From NCBI RefSeq assembly GCF_003287735.1, contig NZ_NSCM01000001.1:124001-188000 (forward strand): a stretch of 64,000 nt of DNA, read 5' to 3'. The stretch is from Photorhabdus bodei (GTDB lineage: Bacteria; Pseudomonadota; Gammaproteobacteria; Enterobacterales; Enterobacteriaceae). The stretch's first letter is position 1; each line of letters opens with the position of its first letter. Of the stretch, positions 46,109 through 58,187 are shown in pieces. Below the pieces are notes generated by a model that did not search any database, was not told the origin of the DNA, and worked only from the letters and a program-made list of their open reading frames with translations. The translations under genes were made by a program, and so were the position numbers.

Positions 46109-48784
46109 TTATTTCAGCATGTGACGAATAACATAGTGCAAAATACCACCGTGGTGGAAATAATCTAATTCAGTTCTGGTATCAATACGACACTGAGCAT
46201 TAATGATTTCCTGACGCCCATCCGAATAAGTCACTTTCACCGGAACAATCTGTCCCGGCTTGAGGTCATTCATCCCTTCAATATCAATTGTCTCATCACC
46301 TCGCAGATTTAATGTCTTACGATTTACGCCCTGAGAAAATTCCAATGGCAATACCCCCATACCAATCAGGTTCGAACGGTGAATACGCTCAAATGATTCC
46401 GCAATCACCACCCTAACCCCCAATAACCGAGTCCCCTTCGCTGCCCAGTCGCGGCTCGAACCAGAACCATATTCTTTGCCTGCAATGATAGCCAATGGTG
46501 TTTTTTCTTCCTGATAACGCATAGCCGCATCATAAATCGCTAATTGTGTCTGTGATGGAATATGGCGGGTATATCCTCCTTCGATACCAGAAATCATCTC
46601 ATTACGGATACGGATATTAGCAAACGTTCCACGCATCATGACTTCATGATTACCGCGCCTTGAGCCGTAGGAGTTAAAATCCTTAGGTTCAACCCCATGT
46701 TCTTGAAGATAACGCCCTGCCGGGCTGTCAGCTTTGATATTCCCCGCCGGAGAAATATGGTCTGTGGTTACAGAATCCCCAAGAATAGCCAATATATTCG
46801 CGCCGTGAATATCCGTTATCGCTTCAGGTTCTGCTGTCATTTCACTAAAGAACGGTGGGTGGCGAATATAAGTAGAATCAAGCTGGAAGTGATAAGTTGC
46901 AGAACTCGCAACATCCAGCGACTGCCATGTTTCATCACCATCAAAGACTTCCGCATACTCTTTGTGAAACATATCAGCCTTAATTTGATCAACCGCTTTA
47001 GCAATTTCTTTGCTATCAGGCCAGATATCCTTCAAATAGACATCATTGCCTTGTTGATCCTGACCAAGAGGATCTTTAGTCAAATCCTTTTTCATGTTTC
47101 CGGATAAAGCATACGCCACGACTAACGGCGGCGACGCTAGCCAGTTAGTTTTTATCAGAGGATGGATACGGCCTTCAAAGTTTCGGTTGCCAGAAAGGAC
47201 GGCACCGACGGTAAGATCAGCTTGCTTAATCGCCGCTTCAATAGATTCATGCAGTGGCCCAGAGTTACCAATGCAAGTTGTACAACCATAACCTACCAGA
47301 TTGAAGCCCAGTTGCTCCAGATACGGCATCAAGCCCGCCAGTTCAAGGTAATCCGTCACCACTTTCGAGCCTGGCGCCAGTGAGGTTTTCACCCACGGTT
47401 GGCGTTTAAGCCCCTTCTCAACCGCTTTTTTCGCCAACAACCCCGCGGCCATCAGCACAGTGGGATTAGATGTGTTGGTACAGGAAGTAATCGCAGCAAT
47501 GACGACAGCCCCCTCTTCTAACTCATACTTCTGGTTATCCAGATTAACTGGCGCTGAGATGGCTTTCCCCTGGGATTTATTCATTTCCAGATCAACGGAT
47601 GATTGAAATACTTGAGGTACTCGCGCTAAAGCCACCCTGTCTTGTGGACGTTTCGGTCCAGCGAGGCTCGCTTCCACCGTCGACATGTCCAGCTCAAGAC
47701 TACTGGTAAATACCGGTTCATCACCAGGATTTCGCCATAATCCTTGGATCTTACAATAAGCTTCTACCAGCTCAATCTGCTGTTCTATACGCCCTGTCAA
47801 TCGCATATAGCTCAGGGTAATATCATCTACCGGGAAGAAACCGCAAGTTGCACCATATTCCGGTGACATATTGGCAATGGTTGCCCTGTCTGCCAGCGGC
47901 AAATCAGCTAACCCATCCCCATAAAATTCAACAAATTTCCCGACCACACCATGGGCACGCAGCATCTGAGTCACTGTCAGTACAAGGTCTGTTGCAGTAA
48001 TCCCTTCGCGTAACTTGCCGGTAAGTTTAAAACCCACCACATCAGGAATAAGCATGGAAACAGGTTGTCCTAACATGGCCGCTTCAGCTTCAATACCGCC
48101 CACCCCCCATCCTAGAACACCGAGACCATTGATCATGGTGGTATGAGAATCGGTACCAACCAAGGTATCAGGATAAGCCAACTCTCGTCCGTTATGCATT
48201 TCATGCCAAACCGTTTTACCCAGGTATTCCAGGTTTACCTGATGGCAAATCCCGGTTCCGGGCGGGACAACACGAAAACGGTTAAAAGCTTTTTGCCCCC
48301 AACGCAGAAAGAGATAACGCTCGTAGTTACGTTCCATTTCTAATTGAACATTTTGTTCAAAGGCTTTTTCCGTGCCGAATTTATCCACCATAACTGAATG
48401 GTCAATAACCAAATCAACGGGTGATAGTGGATTAACTTGTTCAACATTACCACCAAGGCGCTGAACCGCTTCTCTCATGGCCGCTAAATCAACAACGGCA
48501 GGCACTCCGGTGAAATCCTGCATTAATACACGTGCCGGCCGGTAAGCAATTTCTCTGTCTGCATGGCCGGTATTTTGCCAATCAACAATTGCTTTCAAAT
48601 CATCATCAACAACAGAATTGCCATCGATATTGCGAAGAAGATTTTCCAGAAGAACTTTCAGTGATTTGGGCAAACGGGAAATATCACCCAAATGTTTAGC
48701 AACCAGTGGTAAGCTGTAATAATCATATTGTTTACTTGCAGCGGAAAGTGTTGAAACACAAACTTTTTTTAAATCAAACGACAT
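46109..48784 (-). CDS. acnA: Aconitate hydratase A
   Basis: This 891-residue TCA-cycle enzyme converts citrate to isocitrate. [21 protein letters not shown] and [10 protein letters not shown] hold the iron-sulfur ligands with the later [20 protein letters not shown] is the C-terminal active-site segment. AcnA is the stress-resistant aconitase in E. coli. It lies between ribA and cysB, as in E. coli, and its stop is 5 bases from an ERIC. The intervening unknown gene at 49051 separates it from cysB. Confidence 0.96.
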   Translation of the reverse strand: MSFDLKKVCVSTLSAASKQYDYYSLPLVAKHLGDISRLPKSLKVLLENLLRNIDGNSVVDDDLKAIVDWQNTGHADREIAYRPARVLMQDFTGVPAVVDLAAMREAVQRLGGNVEQVNPLSPVDLVIDHSVMVDKFGTEKAFEQNVQLEMERNYERYLFLRWGQKAFNRFRVVPPGTGICHQVNLEYLGKTVWHEMHNGRELAYPDTLVGTDSHTTMINGLGVLGWGVGGIEAEAAMLGQPVSMLIPDVVGFKLTGKLREGITATDLVLTVTQMLRAHGVVGKFVEFYGDGLADLPLADRATIANMSPEYGATCGFFPVDDITLSYMRLTGRIEQQIELVEAYCKIQGLWRNPGDEPVFTSSLELDMSTVEASLAGPKRPQDRVALARVPQVFQSSVDLEMNKSQGKAISAPVNLDNQKYELEEGAVVIAAITSCTNTSNPTVLMAAGLLAKKAVEKGLKRQPWVKTSLAPGSKVVTDYLELAGLMPYLEQLGFNLVGYGCTTCIGNSGPLHESIEAAIKQADLTVGAVLSGNRNFEGRIHPLIKTNWLASPPLVVAYALSGNMKKDLTKDPLGQDQQGNDVYLKDIWPDSKEIAKAVDQIKADMFHKEYAEVFDGDETWQSLDVASSATYHFQLDSTYIRHPPFFSEMTAEPEAITDIHGANILAILGDSVTTDHISPAGNIKADSPAGRYLQEHGVEPKDFNSYGSRRGNHEVMMRGTFANIRIRNEMISGIEGGYTRHIPSQTQLAIYDAAMRYQEEKTPLAIIAGKEYGSGSSRDWAAKGTRLLGVRVVIAESFERIHRSNLIGMGVLPLEFSQGVNRKTLNLRGDETIDIEGMNDLKPGQIVPVKVTYSDGRQEIINAQCRIDTRTELDYFHHGGILHYVIRHMLK

Positions 48785-48873
48785 AACTCCTCCTTCTTCT
48801 TATACTGGCATAACTCAAAACAACCTTAGTGCCTAGCCGTTAATGATAATGGCACAAATTAAACATAACATAT

Positions 48874-48889
48874 AAGCAAATATTTGCTT
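48874..48889. promoter_or_regulatory. 16-bp perfect palindrome between acnA and the unknown gene
   Basis: AAGCAAATATTTGCTT is a perfect inverted repeat 90 bases upstream of acnA and about 160 bases upstream of the divergent gene at 49051. It looks like a binding site for a dimeric regulator. I do not recognise the regulator; no consensus fits closely. Confidence 0.4.
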
Positions 48890-49050
48890 CTCATTACCGC
48901 ACAATGAATCAATTCAGTGTAACTATCAGAATTTCAGTAATAAATTTTGATAATTTAGTCGAGTAAACAATCGAATGATAATCAGCTAGAATTAACCCGC
49001 TGACAATTCAATTGGATTCAAATTATCAATAAAAAAACAAGGACAAAATA

Positions 49051-49878
49051 ATGGATATAAAAAACGCAATTACAAATAATCAGGAACATATCGCAAAAAT
49101 CAATGAAGCTAATACGTTTTTTCACATCGACGACGCTTATTTTAGTATAGAAAATACCAATAAATATAATGAAAAGGATGGTTTAGTTCAGTTCATTATA
49201 GCCAAACAATTATCTGATAAACCAGAAATAATAGATAAAACTAATTCCTTAAGTCAAACATTAATTGTACTATCCTCCATCGCAACCAATTATGTCAATA
49301 AATACGCGGAAAAGTATGGAGAGCAATATAAAACAGATATGGACTTTTGGACTAAAGTCGTTAACAAATTACCTCTAATGGGTACTAGCAAAGTTGAATC
49401 TAAAAATTACACCGATTCATTAAATGGTTTAAGCATCTCAAAAAGTTTCCTTAATTTCATTATGAATGTGGTTGTATTCGAAAATACAGATATGCTGCCA
49501 GATTTCGCTAAGTTTCTTACCAAGCAAGGGGAAACGATTCGTTTGGGCATACGGAAAAATAAAGGCTTCTATTCTACTGTGACACTAACGATTGCTATCG
49601 ATACCTTGATTGTAGGAGAGAAGACCGTATATATTCCGAAACTAAAACTTTATCGAGTTAATTTTGATAGCACTAATTCAAACTTTTTATCAAGTTGTGC
49701 TTCTAATGAAAATATCTATATTGATTTTGAGTATTCATCCTTAATATCGGTTTTAGACTATGAGGCGCTCGAAAATCCTGAGATTAAAGCCAGTTTTGAT
49801 AATTTCATCAACAAACAAAGAAAAACATCAATAGAAGATTCTGATGATTTCTTCAGTGGTGAGTTTGAACCGATCTGA
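49051..49878 (+). CDS. Unknown protein inserted between acnA and cysB
   Basis: This 275-residue protein has no signal peptide. It is AT-rich and Asn/Lys-rich, unlike its housekeeping neighbours. A central KGFYSTVTLTIAIDTLIVG stretch is followed by a single cysteine at residue 216 (FLSSCASNE) and an acidic C-terminus (SIEDSDDFFSGEFEP). Ribosome-binding site AAGGAC precedes the ATG. I do not recognise the family. The size and lone cysteine bring to mind the palmitoylated Evf virulence factor of Erwinia (Cys209), but I see no sequence match I can vouch for. It is probably a horizontally acquired gene. Confidence 0.6.
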   Translation: MDIKNAITNNQEHIAKINEANTFFHIDDAYFSIENTNKYNEKDGLVQFIIAKQLSDKPEIIDKTNSLSQTLIVLSSIATNYVNKYAEKYGEQYKTDMDFWTKVVNKLPLMGTSKVESKNYTDSLNGLSISKSFLNFIMNVVVFENTDMLPDFAKFLTKQGETIRLGIRKNKGFYSTVTLTIAIDTLIVGEKTVYIPKLKLYRVNFDSTNSNFLSSCASNENIYIDFEYSSLISVLDYEALENPEIKASFDNFINKQRKTSIEDSDDFFSGEFEPI

Positions 49879-49887
49879 TAAGCAAAA

Positions 49888-49920
49888 TTAGGGAGCCAAT
49901 AGCAATCATTAGCTCCCTAA
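49888..49920. terminator. Bidirectional terminator between the unknown gene and cysB
   Basis: TTAGGGAGC pairs with GCTCCCTAA (9-bp stem, 15-base loop). On the minus strand it is followed by TTTTGCTT; on the plus strand by TTATTTCATT. It can serve both convergent genes. Confidence 0.75.
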
Positions 49921-49928
49921 TTATTTCA

Positions 49929-51020
<1,092 letters not shown>

Positions 51021-51121
51021 CTATAACACGATTATATATTTATATAACGAATAATTAAAAATTCATAATGAATGTTTAACCGGATTCTAATTCATATATT
51101 TTAAGATAATGCCAATAGGCG

Positions 51122-51148
51122 AAAAAAGCCAACCTATAAGGTTGGCTT
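51122..51148 (-). terminator. Terminator of topA
   Basis: On the minus strand AAGCCAACC and GGTTGGCTT form a 9-bp stem with a 5-base loop, followed by TTTTCGCC. It lies 60 bases after the topA stop. Confidence 0.85.
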
Positions 51149-51207
51149 AATAGAAGAAAATAATCCCTTTTCTGAGAAAAAGAGAGTGTTGATTCTGTCA
51201 GAAATTG

Positions 51208-53808
51208 TTACTTTTTGTCTTTCTCAACCCATTTCCCATCAACATAAAACACACTCCACCCCGTTGCCTTGCCATTTTTCTCTGAAGAAGCATATTGCTG
51301 CTTAGTCTTACGGCTAAAACGGATAACTGCTTTATTACCTTCAGCATCCGCCACGGGCGCATCAGCCAGATAGCGTAATTTCTCCGGCAAACGTTCTTTA
51401 AAACGCGCTAACTCTTCTACCAACGGCGCTCTGGTTTCTCTGGATTTAGGGAAAGTATTTGCTGCTAAAAATACACCGGCCGCACCATCACGCAATACAA
51501 AATAGGCATCAGATTTTTCACAAGGAAGCTCTGGTAGCGGAACCGGATCCTCTTTTGGTGGCGCGACTTCTCCACTGCGCAAGATTTTGCGGGTATTTTT
51601 ACAAGTTTCATTGGTGCAGCCCATGTATTTACCAAAACGCCCCATTTTCAAGTGCATTTCAGCGCCACATTTATCACATTCGATAACAGGACCGTCATAT
51701 CCCTTAATGCGAAATTCACCCTCTTCCACTTTGTAGCCATCACAAGCCGGGTTATTACCACAAACATGTAACTTACGTTGGCTATCAATAAGGTAACTGT
51801 CCATCGCTGTACCACATTTTTTACAGCGACGACGGGCGCGCAATGCGTTGGTTTCCGCCTCATCCCCTTCCAAGACATTAAGAATTTCATTTTCAGGGAT
51901 AAGGTTTATCGTCTGCTTACAACGCTCTTTAGGTGATAACGCATAACCAGAACAACCCAAGAAAACACCAGTGGTTGCCGTTCGAATGCCCATAGAGCGC
52001 TGACATGTCGGGCACTCAATAGAGGTAATTACCATCGGATTAGGCCGCATACCGCCATCTTCCGGCTCTTTATTGGCGACGTCTAGCTGTTCACTAAAAT
52101 CTGTGAAAAACTCATCCAGAATCCCTTTCCATTCGGCTTTGTTACTTGCAACCTGATCAAGCTGATCTTCCATTCGCGCAGTAAAATCATAACTCATCAG
52201 CTCGTTGAAATTTTCTTCCAGACGATCAGTAACAATTTCTCCCATTTTCTCCGAGTAAAAACGGCGACTCTCCACGCGAACATAACCACGCTCCTGAATC
52301 GTGGAGATAATGGAAGCATAAGTGGATGGGCGACCAATACTGCGTTTCTCCAGCTCTTTAACCAGGGATGCCTCACTGTAACGTGCCGGTGGTTTGGTGA
52401 AGTGCTGGCTTGGGATCAGTTGTTGCAAATCAAGTTCTATACCAATTTCAACAACCGGCAACGTGTGGTCTTCATCACCTTTGCGCAACACAGGCATCAC
52501 TTTTGTCCAGCCATCAAAACGCAGTGTACGACCTTTGGCCCGCAATTCAAAATCACCCGCCTGTACCATCAATGTTGTGGAATCGTATTTCGCCGGTGTC
52601 ATCTGACAAGCCACAAACTGACGCCAGATTAGCTGATACAGCTTCTGTGCATCCGCATCCATGTCTTTCAGTTGCTCTGCCATGATATCAACACTGGAAG
52701 GACGAATCGCTTCATGCGCTTCCTGTGAATTCTCTTTACTGCTGTAAGTATTGGCTGCTTTTGGCAGGTATTTATCGCCAAAATTATCACTGATATAACC
52801 ACGAACCATATCCAGCGCATCCTGACTCAAGTTAGTTGAATCGGTACGCATATAAGTAATATATCCGGCCTCATACAAACGCTGAGCCATCATCATGGTC
52901 TTTTTAACACCAAACCCTAAACGCGTGCTGGCCGCCTGTTGCAATGTAGATGTGATAAACGGCGCACTCGGTTTACTGGAGGTTGGACGATCTTCACGAT
53001 CGATCACTTTGTAACGGGCTTTTTCCAGTAAAGAGACGGCGGCTTGAGTTTGTTCACTATTAACCGGCTTAAACGGTTTACCCTGCTGATGGGTCACTTC
53101 CATATGCAGTGAAATTTCGCCTTTCGCCAGCAAATCAGCATGTAATTGCCAATATTCTACCGGTACAAACGCTTTAATTTCACGCTCTCTTTCTACTACA
53201 AGGCGCACCGCCACCGATTGCACACGACCGGCAGATAGCCCTCTAGCCACCTTTTTCCACAGTAGCGGAGAAACCATATAACCCACGACTCGATCCATAA
53301 AACGGCGAGCTTGTTGAGCATTTATCCGGTGAATATTTAATTCACCCGGATTATCAAATGCCTGTTTAATGGCATTTTTAGTGATTTCATTAAAAACAAC
53401 CCGGCTAAAACGATCGCCATCACCGCCAATCACTTCCCGCAAGTGCCATGCAATGGCTTCTCCCTCTCGGTCAAGATCCGTTGCGAGATAAACATGATCA
53501 ACTTTTTCAGCCAGTGATTTTAGCTCTGCCACGACCTTCTCTTTGCCCGGCAAAATCTGATAATTCGCTTCCCAACCACGGTATGGATCAACGCCCATGC
53601 GGTTGACTAATGCAGCTTTCTCATCTTTTTTAACCTTCTTCTTAGACTTATCGGTAGATGAGCTCGAACTCTTTTGGCTGGCTGAGCCACTGGTCGGCAA
53701 ATCACGGATATGACCAACGCTGGATTTCACCACGTAGTCACTCCCCAAATATTTGTTGATCGTTTTGGCCTTTGCCGGGGACTCCACTATTACAAGAGCT
53801 TTACCCAT
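51208..53808 (-). CDS. topA: DNA topoisomerase I
   Basis: This 866-residue enzyme relaxes negative supercoils. The TOPRIM domain is at the N-terminus ([19 protein letters not shown] and [16 protein letters not shown]). The active-site tyrosine is in [14 protein letters not shown]. Three Cys4 zinc fingers (CPTC, CKKCG, CDKCG) occupy the C-terminal part. Length matches E. coli (865). A serine/lysine-rich insert lies near residues 40-62 ([21 protein letters not shown]). Confidence 0.97.
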   Translation of the reverse strand: MGKALVIVESPAKAKTINKYLGSDYVVKSSVGHIRDLPTSGSASQKSSSSSTDKSKKKVKKDEKAALVNRMGVDPYRGWEANYQILPGKEKVVAELKSLAEKVDHVYLATDLDREGEAIAWHLREVIGGDGDRFSRVVFNEITKNAIKQAFDNPGELNIHRINAQQARRFMDRVVGYMVSPLLWKKVARGLSAGRVQSVAVRLVVEREREIKAFVPVEYWQLHADLLAKGEISLHMEVTHQQGKPFKPVNSEQTQAAVSLLEKARYKVIDREDRPTSSKPSAPFITSTLQQAASTRLGFGVKKTMMMAQRLYEAGYITYMRTDSTNLSQDALDMVRGYISDNFGDKYLPKAANTYSSKENSQEAHEAIRPSSVDIMAEQLKDMDADAQKLYQLIWRQFVACQMTPAKYDSTTLMVQAGDFELRAKGRTLRFDGWTKVMPVLRKGDEDHTLPVVEIGIELDLQQLIPSQHFTKPPARYSEASLVKELEKRSIGRPSTYASIISTIQERGYVRVESRRFYSEKMGEIVTDRLEENFNELMSYDFTARMEDQLDQVASNKAEWKGILDEFFTDFSEQLDVANKEPEDGGMRPNPMVITSIECPTCQRSMGIRTATTGVFLGCSGYALSPKERCKQTINLIPENEILNVLEGDEAETNALRARRRCKKCGTAMDSYLIDSQRKLHVCGNNPACDGYKVEEGEFRIKGYDGPVIECDKCGAEMHLKMGRFGKYMGCTNETCKNTRKILRSGEVAPPKEDPVPLPELPCEKSDAYFVLRDGAAGVFLAANTFPKSRETRAPLVEELARFKERLPEKLRYLADAPVADAEGNKAVIRFSRKTKQQYASSEKNGKATGWSVFYVDGKWVEKDKK

Positions 53809-54143
53809 AGTTATCTTTACCTAATTATCTTTTCAGATGGTGGAATTCACTGCGCCATATCACGGTATTTAAAACCTCTTTTTATATTGCGATAGATTCT
53901 CAATATATCAACTCATTTTTATTCAGTTGATTTTCCCAAACTCGAAACATATTGAATTATCTAAGGTATTTTAGATACCGCCCATGATCTATGCAAATGA
54001 ATGAAGCGATCACCGTAAACAAAATCTTCCATCTGCATGATGAAAAGTTCACACTCTACCTGATAAAAAATGATGCGCAACAAATTATTTTTGATTAAGG
54101 ATAGAAAAAGATAAAACAGAACAACACCGATTAAAGGTGAACA

Positions 54144-54359
54144 ATGACTAAAAAAAGCCAGCGATATTATCCACCAACGTGAAGATTTTATTCATGGCAT
54201 GTATATAAGTAGCGTAAAACAAAAAGGAAATGTATTAGTATTAATGGTGAATTTTTTCTAAGGGAAAATGGTTTACCCACAGTAAAAAGTACTGCTATTT
54301 TCAATATGTTCAAACACCTGACGCATATCCTGTCGAAACAATATTATCTCGAAAATTAA
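54144..54359 (+). pseudogene. yciN: Decayed yciN
   Basis: ATG 54144 begins TKKSQRYYPPT and stops. In a second frame the family pattern continues: [26 protein letters not shown], then after another shift [35 protein letters not shown] to a TAA at 54357. This matches YciN, a small conserved protein, with at least two frameshifts. yciN lies beside topA and sohB in E. coli, so position agrees. Confidence 0.75.
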
Positions 54360-54407
54360 TAACAAAAATTTATTGAGCAACGAATAGGCAGATATATAAA
54401 AACGATA

Positions 54408-54534
54408 TATACCCTATAGATTTCAAGATGCATCGCGACGGCAAGGGAGCGAGTCCCCGGGAGCATAGATAACTATGTGACCGGGGTGAGTGAGTGCAGC
54501 CAACAAAGAGGCAACTTGAAAGGTGACAGGTATA
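54408..54534 (+). repeat. ERIC element downstream of the alpha/beta hydrolase
   Basis: A 127-bp ERIC (TATACCC...AGGTATA) follows the yciN remnant and lies 40 bases beyond the end of the minus-strand hydrolase gene. Confidence 0.95.
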
Positions 54535-54574
54535 AAAATATATCTGCCGGGTATAAAACAGCTCTGACGGTAAA

Positions 54575-55408
54575 CTACAACACTTCTAAGGTGAGATCAG
54601 AGAGAAAACCCGCCATCAAACGATTAAACAGCTCTGGTGCTTCCCAAAATGGCCCATGTCCCAAGTTGAGCAAGTTATACACCTGACCAGTCCAGAGATT
54701 TTTGTAGGTTATCCCGTTAATGTAATCAATATTAACGAATAAATCTTCTGCGCCATTAACGATAGCCAGTGGTGTTGGGTTTGTTTCAACCAATAACCGT
54801 TGATCCATAACGTCCGGTGAAACCGACGCTTCAGACATATACTGCCGGGCCAAACCATCGGTCCGCGCCACTGCGGATCTCAAAAATGGCTCACAAAGTG
54901 CGTTTTCTCCATACAACGCCAGAGTATAATCCGTAATCTCCTCTTCTGTCAGCGAAGCCTTACCCGATATTGCCATAAACCGGCTTGGTTTAAATCCAAG
55001 ACTGACATTCTCCGCGCCTGGACTAACCGGCGGCGTGCCACAAATCATTAGCCCAACAACCCCTGGGAATCGCGGGATCAGCTCTAAACCGATATGTCCC
55101 CCCAGTGACCATCCGAAAACGGCAACTTTATCGATGCCTAATTTTTCCAGTACTTCGATGATGCAAAGAGCATAACCAGGTATCGAATAGGTCCGGCGAG
55201 GGTCCACTGCATTTGATGAAGCACCGTGCCCTGGTAAATCAATCGCTAAAATCCGGTATTCGTCACCAAAACAGTTAATTTGATGGCGAAAAACGTCTTT
55301 GCAACTCGAATTACCGTGTATAAGGAGGACCGGTAACCCATCACCTCCCGTATCAGCAACAGAGATGACAGCATGACTGGTATGAATATCGTATTGTGAA
55401 ATAGCCAT
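54575..55408 (-). CDS. Alpha/beta hydrolase
   Basis: This 277-residue enzyme has the nucleophile elbow GWSLGG (Ser near residue 100), an oxyanion HGNSSC stretch, the acid in NGAEDLF and the catalytic His in LGHGPFWEAPE. The cap region is variable. Substrate is unknown; the family includes esterases, lactonases and haloperoxidase-like enzymes. No signal peptide is visible. It is an insertion relative to the E. coli topA-yciN-sohB order, so it was probably acquired. Confidence 0.9.
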   Translation of the reverse strand: MAISQYDIHTSHAVISVADTGGDGLPVLLIHGNSSCKDVFRHQINCFGDEYRILAIDLPGHGASSNAVDPRRTYSIPGYALCIIEVLEKLGIDKVAVFGWSLGGHIGLELIPRFPGVVGLMICGTPPVSPGAENVSLGFKPSRFMAISGKASLTEEEITDYTLALYGENALCEPFLRSAVARTDGLARQYMSEASVSPDVMDQRLLVETNPTPLAIVNGAEDLFVNIDYINGITYKNLWTGQVYNLLNLGHGPFWEAPELFNRLMAGFLSDLTLEVL

Positions 55409-55811
55409 AATACTTTATTTCCTTATGAATATTATTGTAAGTTGCCATTCTTCGGGAATTTTCATAATGCGTTTAAAGACGCCAATAACGCTGTGCAAAA
55501 GTGACTTGTATTTATTTGAAAATCAGCCAGACAGAACACATAAACGCAAAGCCAGAGTATCAACTATTGGTGTAGAAAAGCCTGCGGCTCATCACAAGCA
55601 GGAAGGGGGATGTAAAGCAAATTATGTAACACCTGTAATATTTTAACAGGGCCAAAATACCTGACTTTTCAGAGGAATAACATCATGAGAATAAGCGTCA
55701 CTCTATTCAATTAGCACTACAATTAAGCAATATATCAAGGTACCCCTGAACGTCGAAATAGAACGCCTTGGGGTACGCCAAGATAATTGATTCAAAATAG
55801 CGGAACTTTAA
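55409..55811. other. Intergenic region between the hydrolase and sohB
   Basis: No convincing gene. A 73-residue plus-strand frame at 55425 lacks a ribosome-binding site and family signature. An inverted repeat (GTACCCC...GGGGTAC, about 55741-55778) may be a weak terminator of sohB, without a T-run. Confidence 0.45.
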
Positions 55812-56867
55812 TTAAAGCAGAGGCTTCTCCCCTCTTTGCCACCAGCGCAATAATAGTTTATCAATACTTTCCATTGCATTGCCGGTGAAACGCTCTACCA
55901 TGCGTTTACGGCGTGTATAACTGACACCAATAACTTCACAGTTATCTATTTGAGCGATCAACAAATCATCGCTGACACCAATTTCGTCAATCAATCCCTT
56001 CTCTTTCGCCTGTGAGCCGTACCAGTATTCGCCTGTCGCCACACTCTCCACGTCAAGTGATGGGCGATGAGTATGAATAAACGATTTGAATAGTTCGTGA
56101 GTCTGATTCAGATCTTCCTGAAACTTTTTCCGACCCTGCTCTGTATTTTCCCCCAACACAGTCAGTGTACGTTTATATTCACCAGCCGTATGGAGTTCCA
56201 CATCAATATCATTTTTCTTCAATAACTTATGAATGTTCGGAATCTGAGCGACCACGCCAATAGAACCAATAATGGCAAAGGGTGCAGCAACTACACGATC
56301 AGCAACACAAGCCATCATATAGCCCCCACTGGCAGCAACTTTATCTACGGCGATAGTCAAGCGAATCCCTTTCTGACGCAAACGGGCAAGCTGAGAAGCC
56401 GCCAATCCATAGCCATGCACCATGCCTCCGGGACTTTCCAGACGTAACAACACTTCATCTTTTGCATCTGCCACGGCCAGAATTGCGCTAATCTCTTCAC
56501 GTAATGAATCGACTTCATGTGCATCCATACTTCCTTTAAAATCCAGCACATAAAGACAAGGTTTCTGTAACCCTTTATGACCGGCCTTAGCGTCACTCTT
56601 CTTCTGCTTGGATTCGAGCTTTTGTTGCTTATTAAACGCTTTCCGCCAGATTTTTCCTTCCGCTTCCGTCATACGTGCCCGCTGCATTTGACGCTGTTTA
56701 TCCCGATATGATTCACCAAGGTCGGTGAGTTTCAGTTCTCCTTTTAGCGAGGATTTCCGCATTCCCATGCCAATACCGAATATTGCCAAAGCAATAACAG
56801 CCAACACCAATGTAACTACTTTGGCTAAAAACAACCCGTAAAGAGATAAGTACTCCACAAAATCCAC
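55812..56867 (-). CDS. sohB: SohB, inner-membrane S49-family protease
   Basis: This 351-residue protein has an N-terminal membrane segment (VVTLVLAVIALAIFGIGMGM). The S49 catalytic Ser is in AASGGYMMACVAD and the Lys in the region KRTLTVLGENTEQGRKKFQ. SohB is the periplasmic Ser-Lys protease related to SppA. It lies between topA and yciK, as in E. coli. Confidence 0.95.
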   Translation of the reverse strand: MDFVEYLSLYGLFLAKVVTLVLAVIALAIFGIGMGMRKSSLKGELKLTDLGESYRDKQRQMQRARMTEAEGKIWRKAFNKQQKLESKQKKSDAKAGHKGLQKPCLYVLDFKGSMDAHEVDSLREEISAILAVADAKDEVLLRLESPGGMVHGYGLAASQLARLRQKGIRLTIAVDKVAASGGYMMACVADRVVAAPFAIIGSIGVVAQIPNIHKLLKKNDIDVELHTAGEYKRTLTVLGENTEQGRKKFQEDLNQTHELFKSFIHTHRPSLDVESVATGEYWYGSQAKEKGLIDEIGVSDDLLIAQIDNCEVIGVSYTRRKRMVERFTGNAMESIDKLLLRWWQRGEKPLL

Positions 56868-57137
56868 CTTTTGTTTCTTAGACTATGAATTTACAATAAA
56901 TGCATTTAATTTTTTTCATTTAAAAACAATATATTATAATTAATTCTCATTCAATAAATACGAATATGTACAAATAAAAACGTCCAGTATATCGGCCTCA
57001 GTAGCTAATTCTACACCATTAGATAGAGAAATGGGGGACCAGTTCAAAAATGAGGGATTAGATTGCAGAATCACAAAAACCCGGCGTTTCAACCAAGCAC
57101 TATGACTGTTACCACTACCTGACTGTTACAACTACTT
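56868..57137. other. Region between sohB and the integrase remnant
   Basis: No gene. Sequence from about 57030 contains repeated CTGTTACAACTACTTG-like pieces (57107-57150), perhaps small duplications linked to the degenerate integrase that follows. Confidence 0.35.
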
Positions 57138-57275
57138 GATCGTTACAACTATCTGAAAGAGAAGCAGGAAATTATCGAACAATGGGAAAAGAGACCGTTA
57201 TCGCTATAGATGATGCAATGGTTCGCTGACTACATTGATAAGACGTCGGGAATAATATACCCCAAACTTCATTAA
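57138..57275 (+). pseudogene. C-terminal remnant of a tyrosine recombinase (integrase)
   Basis: One frame reads DRYNYLKEKQEIIEQWEKRPLSL, a TAG, then MMQWFADYIDKTSG and IIYPKLH to a TAA. The NYLKEKQEIIEQWE pattern and the MMQWFADYID end resemble the C-terminus of P4-like integrases. Nothing is left of the catalytic domain. It suggests a lost mobile element at this place. The call rests on a short pattern recalled from memory. Confidence 0.45.
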
Positions 57276-57290
57276 TGAGAGAAAAAGACT

Positions 57291-57434
57291 ATGATATTCA
57301 TTTTATTAAATGTAGTAAAATTGACTGTTTTCTTTATATTATTTGCAATATTTAGTTATTTTTTTATTTCAGGAAAAAACGTAAAAAACAGTAATATTAT
57401 CGGTGTTATCTGCCGTTGTTTTTATTCCAGTTGA
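57291..57434 (+). CDS. Small hydrophobic ORF
   Basis: ATG 57291 opens 47 codons with a membrane-spanning stretch (LNVVKLTVFFILFAIFSYFFI) and a short Asn/Lys tail. The upstream GAGAG is a poor ribosome-binding site. It may be a real small membrane protein or part of the decayed element; I do not recognise it. Confidence 0.3.
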   Translation: MIFILLNVVKLTVFFILFAIFSYFFISGKNVKNSNIIGVICRCFYSS

Positions 57435-57548
57435 GATTTTATCTCCAGCGCTGCTGCTCTGTTTTTTATATCTCTCTGAATTTTTTTATAATGCCGTGCA
57501 TTAAATGCGCGGCATATTTAATCCATAAATAATTCAGGTTGTCTTTAA

Positions 57549-58187
57549 CTAAATAAAATCGTTACATAGCTCTTGTAATTTATTAATAACACGCCCCACA
57601 TGGAAACCGTCACAAGCAGCATGATGCACCTGAATTGCCAAAGGCAACTGAGTTTGATTTCCATTTTGGTAAAATTTTCCCATTGTAAATATGGGTGGAA
57701 AATAATCGATAAAACTTGCAATGTTCAAGTTAAATCCATCAAAACTTACCCACGGCACTGATGATATGTGAAAGTGATTTTCAGGTAGTTCTGGTTTAGA
57801 AAAAAAGCAAAGATCATCTTTATAGGTTTCATAATCATCAGAATAGTTTTTCATAAACTCGGACAGATCAGAATTGAACTCAGTCCAAATCGCTGAGAAT
57901 GTTTCTATTTCCTTGTGAAAGATTGTATACGCAGGATTTACACCATCCCATACAATTAATTCTTCATCTTTTATAGCCATTCTGAACTCAGAATAAGAGT
58001 TCACAACTTTTGATATTAAATAAATCATGGTTGGATAGAATTTATATTGTTTTTCTACCAACGAAGATAACAAATGGGTAATATCAATTTTTGCTGTTAG
58101 ACTAAATCCGCATTGCACAACATTACGGTAATGCAAAAAATGCTCTTTCCTATCCCAGAGATCTATATCAACCTTTGAGTAATTCAT
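57549..58187 (-). CDS. cat: Chloramphenicol acetyltransferase, type A (CAT)
   Basis: I use ATG 58187 (MNYSKVDIDLWDRKEHF) with AGAAGGGG upstream; the extension to 58217 is unlikely. The protein is 212 residues. The catalytic motif is QVHHAACDGFHVGR, with the active-site His, and SSVPWVSFDGFNLN is also typical. It transfers acetyl from acetyl-CoA to chloramphenicol. The gene sits beside an integrase remnant between sohB and yciK. Its low GC content relative to flanking genes fits acquisition. Confidence 0.93.
   Translation of the reverse strand: MNYSKVDIDLWDRKEHFLHYRNVVQCGFSLTAKIDITHLLSSLVEKQYKFYPTMIYLISKVVNSYSEFRMAIKDEELIVWDGVNPAYTIFHKEIETFSAIWTEFNSDLSEFMKNYSDDYETYKDDLCFFSKPELPENHFHISSVPWVSFDGFNLNIASFIDYFPPIFTMGKFYQNGNQTQLPLAIQVHHAACDGFHVGRVINKLQELCNDFI

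Noticed and set aside
53991..54098. 35-codon ORF (MQMNEAITVNKIF) upstream of the yciN remnant
   Set aside because: I find no ribosome-binding site or known family; it may be a piece of decayed DNA.
55425..55646. 73-codon plus-strand frame upstream of the hydrolase
   Set aside because: No ribosome-binding site and an odd composition; it overlaps the region where the hydrolase promoter should lie.
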